Assembly: GCA_964390495.1 (NCBI GenBank)
Contig: CAYMIN010000002.1
Location: 186,001-250,000, forward strand
Direction: 5' to 3'
Source of the DNA: UBA11051 sp964390495
GTDB lineage: Bacteria; Armatimonadota; Zipacnadia; Zipacnadales; UBA11051
DNA: 64,000 bases
This document shows, piece by piece, positions 60,413 to 64,000 of this stretch. Below the pieces are notes generated by a model. It had not been told where the DNA came from and made no database searches. It saw only the letters and a program-made list of their open reading frames with translations. Position 1 is the first letter of the stretch, and each line of letters begins with the position of its first letter. The position numbers and the translations under genes were made by a program.

Positions 60413-60482
60413 TAGGGGCCCATCGGGCACCTGCGCCGAAGGCGTGGGTGCGCCCGCACAGCAATGCTCGCGTGCGGCGGGC
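60413..60482. repeat. R3 hairpin repeat, copy c
   Basis: The hairpin is at 60427-60451 (GCACCTGCGCC with GGCGTGGGTGC, loop GAA), again followed by GCCCGCACAGCAATGCTCGC. Copies b and c share more than 60 bases, so this pair is a recent direct duplication with an R4 element between. Confidence 0.75.
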
Positions 60483-60534
60483 GTCCGCTCCGACGCGAGT
60501 GCCGTTCGCTTGCTTGTATCTGCATATTCCGCCC

Positions 60535-61203
60535 ATGAAACCGCAATCCCGCCGCTCGAGAAAGCTCCCGCGCGCCGCCTCGCGCGCCCGCGAGCACCAA
60601 CTGGCTGAGGACGGCTATGAGCTGGTCGCCGGCGTTGACGAGGCCGGCTGTGGCGCCCTGGCCGGGCCGGTGGTTGCGGCTGCGGTGATCCTCCGGCCAT
60701 CTCTACGGATCGCCCATCTCACCGACTCCAAGCAGCTCTTGGCGACGGACCGCGAGGCTCTCTGCCAGGCGGTGCAGGAGCAGGCCACTGCTTGGGCGAT
60801 GGCCCTTTCCTCTCCCCAACTCATTGACAGCATCAACATTCGCCGCGCCCGACTGCGGGCCATGAAACTTGCCGTCGAGGCTTTATCGCCGGCGGCTGAT
60901 TTCGCCCTGATTGACGGCAATGCCGCGCCGCAACTGCAGATCCCCTGCCAGGCCATCATTAGCGGCGACAGCCGCTGTCGGATCATCGCCGCCGCCTCGA
61001 TTCTCGCCAAGGTGATGCGCGATGCCATGATGGTGGAACTGGATGCCGTTTATCCCGAATACGGCTTTGCCGGACACAAGGGCTATGGGACCCCGCAGCA
61101 TTTAGCGGCGATTGCGCGGCACGGTCCTTGCTCTGCCCATCGCACGACCTTCGCACCGATTCTCGCCTCCCTGCAGCAGACTCTTGATTTAGCGGACGAA
61201 TAG
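60535..61203 (+). CDS. rnhB: Ribonuclease HII with altered GRG motif
   Basis: RNase HII removes ribonucleotides from DNA and RNA/DNA hybrids. The 222-residue protein has AGVDEAGCGALAGPVVAAAV near residues 32-50 (metal Asp35, Glu36), FALIDGN, HLTDSKQL and HKGYGTPQH, the family order. The usual DEAGRGP reads DEAGCGA: Arg39 of the GRG motif, which reads the ribose 2-prime hydroxyl, is Cys (codon TGT at 60649-60651) and the Pro is Ala. ATG at 60535 is chosen; the frame is open upstream through repeats. It is separated from lepB by repeats and probably has its own promoter. Confidence 0.88.
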   Translation: MKPQSRRSRKLPRAASRAREHQLAEDGYELVAGVDEAGCGALAGPVVAAAVILRPSLRIAHLTDSKQLLATDREALCQAVQEQATAWAMALSSPQLIDSINIRRARLRAMKLAVEALSPAADFALIDGNAAPQLQIPCQAIISGDSRCRIIAAASILAKVMRDAMMVELDAVYPEYGFAGHKGYGTPQHLAAIARHGPCSAHRTTFAPILASLQQTLDLADE

Positions 61204-61303
61204 TGGGTATATATTGATAAACGGTAACTGCTCAGCTTGGGGTGTTACAAGAGTGGACAGGCAAGGCAGCAGGTGGCGACTCGCCCCGCAAATCTACCCC
61301 GGA

Positions 61304-61325
61304 GGACAGGCATCCCTGCCTGTCC
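61304..61325. repeat. R2 palindromic repeat, copy 2
   Basis: GGACAGGCA and TGCCTGTCC pair around TCCC. It matches the repeat at 27766-27785. The 271-bp space between rnhB and the pseudopilins also has imperfect AGGCGTCCTCGCCT-type sequence near 61425-61440, likely a decayed copy. Confidence 0.65.
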
Positions 61326-61474
61326 AGGCCATTGCCGTTCGGACAGACCTCGACAGGCTAGGAAACCTGTCGTCCAGGAAGGCTAGCAAGAAGGGCCGTG
61401 CCACTCCAGGAAACCTCAAAGACAGGCGTCCTCGCCTCTGCATTTCCTTTGCAGGCCACAAGGTGAGTAATTAG

Positions 61475-62128
61475 ATGAACTTTTCTCCAAAGCAGCCTTG
61501 CCGTCGCGCCGCCTTCACGCTTATCGAGCTGCTGGTAGTCATCGCCATCATTGCGCTACTGGCGGCGATGTTATTTCCGGTGTTCGCGCGCGCCCGCGCC
61601 AAGGCCCGCTCGACCCGCTGTGTCGCCAATCTCAAGCAAATCGGCAACGCCCTCATAATGTACGTTGACGACTATGACGGCTTTCTCCCCTGGGCGGTTG
61701 ATTGCGCCGATCGGTATGCTCCGGAGATCTGGGCCGGCTTCCCGGAGTACCAGGCCTGGATCCCCTACATGCCCCGTCACAAGGATGTCCTCGATCCCTA
61801 TATTAAGAACCGCGAAATCTGGCACTGCCCGGCCGATATCGGCTATGATGTCCTGGAAGATTCCGGCGTACCCCTGGATGGTCGGCCTACGGCCTTTGAG
61901 GCCTTCGGCAGCAGCTACATGTACCAGACGATAATCACCTTCCGCCAGGGCCTGCTCTCACAGCTCAAGGACCCCGTCAACACCAATGTATTCTTTGATG
62001 GCCATGGCAGTTGGCACGGTGGCAAGGGCTTCAATGCCAAGCGCTGGAATGTTTTGTACGGTGATGGCCATGTCAAGTCGGTGGGCCGCGAGCAGTACAA
62101 CGCCGGCTGGACCAATGAGCCGTTCTGA
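61475..62128 (+). CDS. Pseudopilin-like protein 1
   Basis: This 217-residue protein has a type IV pilin-like leader (RRAAFTLIELLVVIAIIALL, cleaved before Phe14) and a hydrophobic helix ending in FPVFARARAKARSTRC. The C-terminal domain has CVANLKQIGNALIMYVDDYD, YIKNREIWHCPADIG and, near the end, VLYGDGHVKSVG, a relaxed form of the H-X9-DG motif without its His. Such proteins are exported and assembled as minor pilins or pseudopilins, but the H-X9-DG group has no proven role. Confidence 0.85.
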   Translation: MNFSPKQPCRRAAFTLIELLVVIAIIALLAAMLFPVFARARAKARSTRCVANLKQIGNALIMYVDDYDGFLPWAVDCADRYAPEIWAGFPEYQAWIPYMPRHKDVLDPYIKNREIWHCPADIGYDVLEDSGVPLDGRPTAFEAFGSSYMYQTIITFRQGLLSQLKDPVNTNVFFDGHGSWHGGKGFNAKRWNVLYGDGHVKSVGREQYNAGWTNEPF

Positions 62129-62214
62129 CAACTTTTTCACATTTTTTCTGCAGGCAAGCAGGGAACCGGGGCAGCCCGAAAGAATCTCTTAATAGTGGAC
62201 GTTGGGAAGCATCA

Positions 62215-62243
62215 TTGACGGGGACATCGAGCGGTGCTATACT
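62215..62243 (+). promoter_or_regulatory. Sigma70-type promoter for pseudopilin 2
   Basis: TTGACG (62215-62220) and TATACT (62238-62243) are 17 bp apart and 58 bp before the ATG at 62301. Pseudopilin 1 has no such promoter near it and no terminator follows it, but this one suggests separate control of gene 2. Confidence 0.75.
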
Positions 62244-62300
62244 AAGTTGGAAACTATGGTTATCGCCAACGTGCTAAGCACTAGGAAGGAGCAAATCACA

Positions 62301-62921
62301 ATGAGAGGTTCTCGTAGAAGTGGCTTCACTCTGATCGAGTTGCTAGTGGTCATTGCCATCATCGCGATCCTGGCAGCTATTCTGTTTCCGGTATTCGCCA
62401 GGGCCCGCGAGAAGGCCCGCCAGGCGAGCTGCCTCAGTAACGTCAAAGAGATAGCGCTTGCGGCCCTGATGTACCTGGAGGACTACGACGGCATCATGCC
62501 GCCCACAGTGGGCTCGCACGACCACTATTACAGCAACGGCGGCAAATGGTGGTATGACCGCGTCATGCCCTACATCAAGAACAACCAGGTGCTGCTCTGC
62601 CCCAGCGAAACGGGTCGCGGCTGGACCATGACCGGCTGGTACGCCTGCCACTATGCGATAAACTACTGGGCGGCAAATCAGCTACTGATTGATGTCAAGT
62701 ACCCGGCCGGCATGGTGATGCTGCTGGACACTCAGAGCGCCAGGAATTACTTCAAGGGCACGGTCCAGCCCACCGACTGGGCGGCCTGGCCCGGCAAGAC
62801 CGCCGCCCGCCACAACGGTGGCCTCAACATCGGGTTCATGGACGGTCACGGTAAGTGGTATAAGTATCCCCTGCCGAAAACCGCCACCCCCGAGTTGTGC
62901 TGGCGGTATAACGGAACCTGA
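62301..62921 (+). CDS. Pseudopilin-like protein 2
   Basis: This 206-residue protein has a leader SGFTLIELLVVIAIIAILAA followed by FPVFAR, REKARQASCLSNVKEIALAA, LEDYDGIMPP, YIKNNQVLLCPS, and RHNGGLNIGFMDGH, which is a true H-X9-DG motif. ATG at 62301 follows AGGAAGGAGC. A hairpin without a T-run (62933-62957) follows it. Confidence 0.88.
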   Translation: MRGSRRSGFTLIELLVVIAIIAILAAILFPVFARAREKARQASCLSNVKEIALAALMYLEDYDGIMPPTVGSHDHYYSNGGKWWYDRVMPYIKNNQVLLCPSETGRGWTMTGWYACHYAINYWAANQLLIDVKYPAGMVMLLDTQSARNYFKGTVQPTDWAAWPGKTAARHNGGLNIGFMDGHGKWYKYPLPKTATPELCWRYNGT

Positions 62922-62932
62922 CCCGTATCACG

Positions 62933-62957
62933 CATGAGGCCGAGCTTCGGCCTCATG
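62933..62957 (+). terminator. Hairpin after pseudopilin 2, weak terminator
   Basis: CATGAGGCCGA and TCGGCCTCATG form an 11-bp perfect stem with a GCT loop, 12 bp after the stop. No T-run follows (TTCGCC), so termination may be inefficient. Confidence 0.5.
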
Positions 62958-63110
62958 TTCGCCTTGCCTGGACCTGAAGCCGAGCGCTTGGGGCTTATAC
63001 AGGGCGCAAATGTCCGGCTCACGGTAGCCGGTGTGTCGTGATATCCTAGGTCGCAACTAGGCGCAATAGTAATGGCAATCGTCCTATGTGGTAGGAAGGA
63101 GAGAGTCACA

Positions 63111-63809
63111 ATGAGACAGCCTGGCAGAGGTGGATTTACTCTCATCGAATTGCTGGTGGTGATAGCAATAATTGCTATCCTGGCGGCGATTCTCTTCCCG
63201 GTCTTCGCGCGCGCTCGCGAGAAGGCGGTGTCACAATCATGCCTCTCCAACGTAAAACAGTTGGCCCTCGGTTGTATCATGTACGCGGGAGATTGGGACG
63301 GCACGTTCCCGAAAAAGACCACCGGTTCTCCCGCCATTGCTTGTCCCTTTTCCGATGACGGAGCTACTGAATACTCTTACATCTTCTGGATGGACATGAT
63401 TTTCCCTTACGTGAAAAATGAGGGACTCTTCGTCTGTCCGGCACGTCCTAAAGGGACCGGCTATAGGTGCGGCTATGGCATCAACCGCGAGTTCGACCTC
63501 GCCGACAGCGGTCAAGGGCTCCAAGAGTCCGAGATCCAACATCCGGCACAATTCGTGCTTTTGGCCGACCGCAATTCCCATTGGGGCTTCACCACCCGCG
63601 TTTACTGGTGGTATCCCTGGGCGGTGCCTGGCAAGTACTACTGGATCTGGCACGGCACAGCCGGTGGCGGGCCCAAGCACATGGAAGGCATCAATGTCGC
63701 CTTTGTGGATGGCCATGCCAAGTGGGTCTCTTGGGATGGCGGCAACTTTATGTCCAAGACCTATGGCGGCCCTTGGTACTGGACCCTTGTTGAGGAGGCA
63801 AGTTACTGA
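63111..63809 (+). CDS. Pseudopilin-like protein 3
   Basis: This 232-residue protein has a leader GGFTLIELLVVIAIIAILAA then FPVFAR, REKAVSQSCLSNVKQLALGC, CPARPKGTGYRCGYGINREF and KHMEGINVAFVDGHAKW, a complete H-X9-DG motif. ATG at 63111 follows AGGAAGGAGAGAG. The ribosome-site region is nearly the same as that of gene 2 (GGAAGGAG, then CACAATGAGA). Confidence 0.88.
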   Translation: MRQPGRGGFTLIELLVVIAIIAILAAILFPVFARAREKAVSQSCLSNVKQLALGCIMYAGDWDGTFPKKTTGSPAIACPFSDDGATEYSYIFWMDMIFPYVKNEGLFVCPARPKGTGYRCGYGINREFDLADSGQGLQESEIQHPAQFVLLADRNSHWGFTTRVYWWYPWAVPGKYYWIWHGTAGGGPKHMEGINVAFVDGHAKWVSWDGGNFMSKTYGGPWYWTLVEEASY

Positions 63810-63878
63810 GGCGCTACTGACAGGCTCTGTAACCAGTAACGCCCGAGCACCTTAGCTTGAGAAAAGGTGGTGGTAGGA

Positions 63879-64000
63879 ATGTTGAAGAGAGCAGGCTTCA
63901 CCTTGATAGAGTTACTCGTGGTGATTGCCATCATCGCGATCCTGGCAGCGATCTTGTTTCCGGTCTTCGCCAGGGCTCGCGAGAAGGCCCGGCAGGCCAG
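63879..64000 (+). CDS. Pseudopilin-like protein 4, partial
   Basis: A fourth gene begins with MLKRAGFTLIELLVVIAIIA and runs off the window after LFPVFARAREKARQA. Only the leader and the first 40 residues are visible. ATG at 63879 follows GGTAGGA. Confidence 0.85.
   Translation, partial: MLKRAGFTLIELLVVIAIIAILAAILFPVFARAREKARQA

Overview
The window looks like one contig (or scaffold: it holds a 100-N gap at 28094-28193) of a GC-rich bacterium, most likely Armatimonadota. That inference rests on the run of pseudopilin-type proteins at the right end, whose N-termini read FTLIELLVVIAIIAILAA and then LFPVFARAREKAR, a form I associate with Armatimonadota and, less strongly, with Planctomycetes and their relatives. 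The Firmicute-like order of the two translation operons and the mix of URO-D-family, amidohydrolase, ROK and glycosyl-hydrolase-like genes fit that assignment. No rRNA, tRNA, CRISPR array, integrase or transposase was recognised.

Region 1 (1-30250) is a metabolic accessory region of mostly short transcription units. It holds a homocitrate/isopropylmalate-synthase-type enzyme, two overlapping amidohydrolase-fold genes (one without metal ligands), two secreted TIM-barrel glycoside-hydrolase-like proteins, a stand-alone MTHFR C-terminal (MetV-like) protein, three URO-D/MtaA-like proteins, mtnA, a 791-residue protein made of three epoxyqueuosine-reductase-like units, a ROK-like plus PIG-L pair, five same-length tandem amidohydrolase paralogues, an SDR-fold protein lacking the catalytic lysine, a secreted nuclease, a ceramidase-like protein, an ankyrin protein interrupted by the assembly gap, a sugar-phosphate-isomerase-like protein and a beta-lactamase-fold hydrolase. 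The URO-D, MetV-like and QueG-like genes together suggest corrinoid or one-carbon chemistry, but no corrinoid protein is encoded nearby.

Region 2 (30251-46910, all minus strand) is a long tightly packed series. Read in the direction of transcription it holds a TPR/acidic/M48-like protein, a Wzx-type flippase, an M42 aminopeptidase, an EamA permease, and then a complete MoxR-DUF58-BatA-BatB-BatC-BatD-BatE module with many ATGA or GTGA stop-start overlaps. It ends with an unusual EamA transporter fused to a sensor, HAMP and degenerate nucleotide-cyclase domain, and an iron-type ABC solute-binding lipoprotein.

Region 3 (47085-61203, all plus strand) is the translation core. A consensus promoter and a leader hairpin precede rimP-nusA-infB-ylxP-rbfA-nrnA-truB-ribF. 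A second consensus promoter precedes ffh-rpsP-khpA-ylqD-rimM-trmD-rplS-lepB, which ends in a good intrinsic terminator, and rnhB follows. Here NusA carries a C-terminal IF2_N domain, rbfA has no canonical start codon (AUC is the best candidate), ylxR and ylxQ are missing, and RNase HII has a changed GRG motif.

Region 4 (61204-64000) is a tandem series of at least four pseudopilin-like genes; the last is cut by the window edge. Short palindromic repeats of four families (called R1 to R4 here) are scattered through intergenic DNA. One family, R3, keeps an 11-bp hairpin through paired base changes across four copies.
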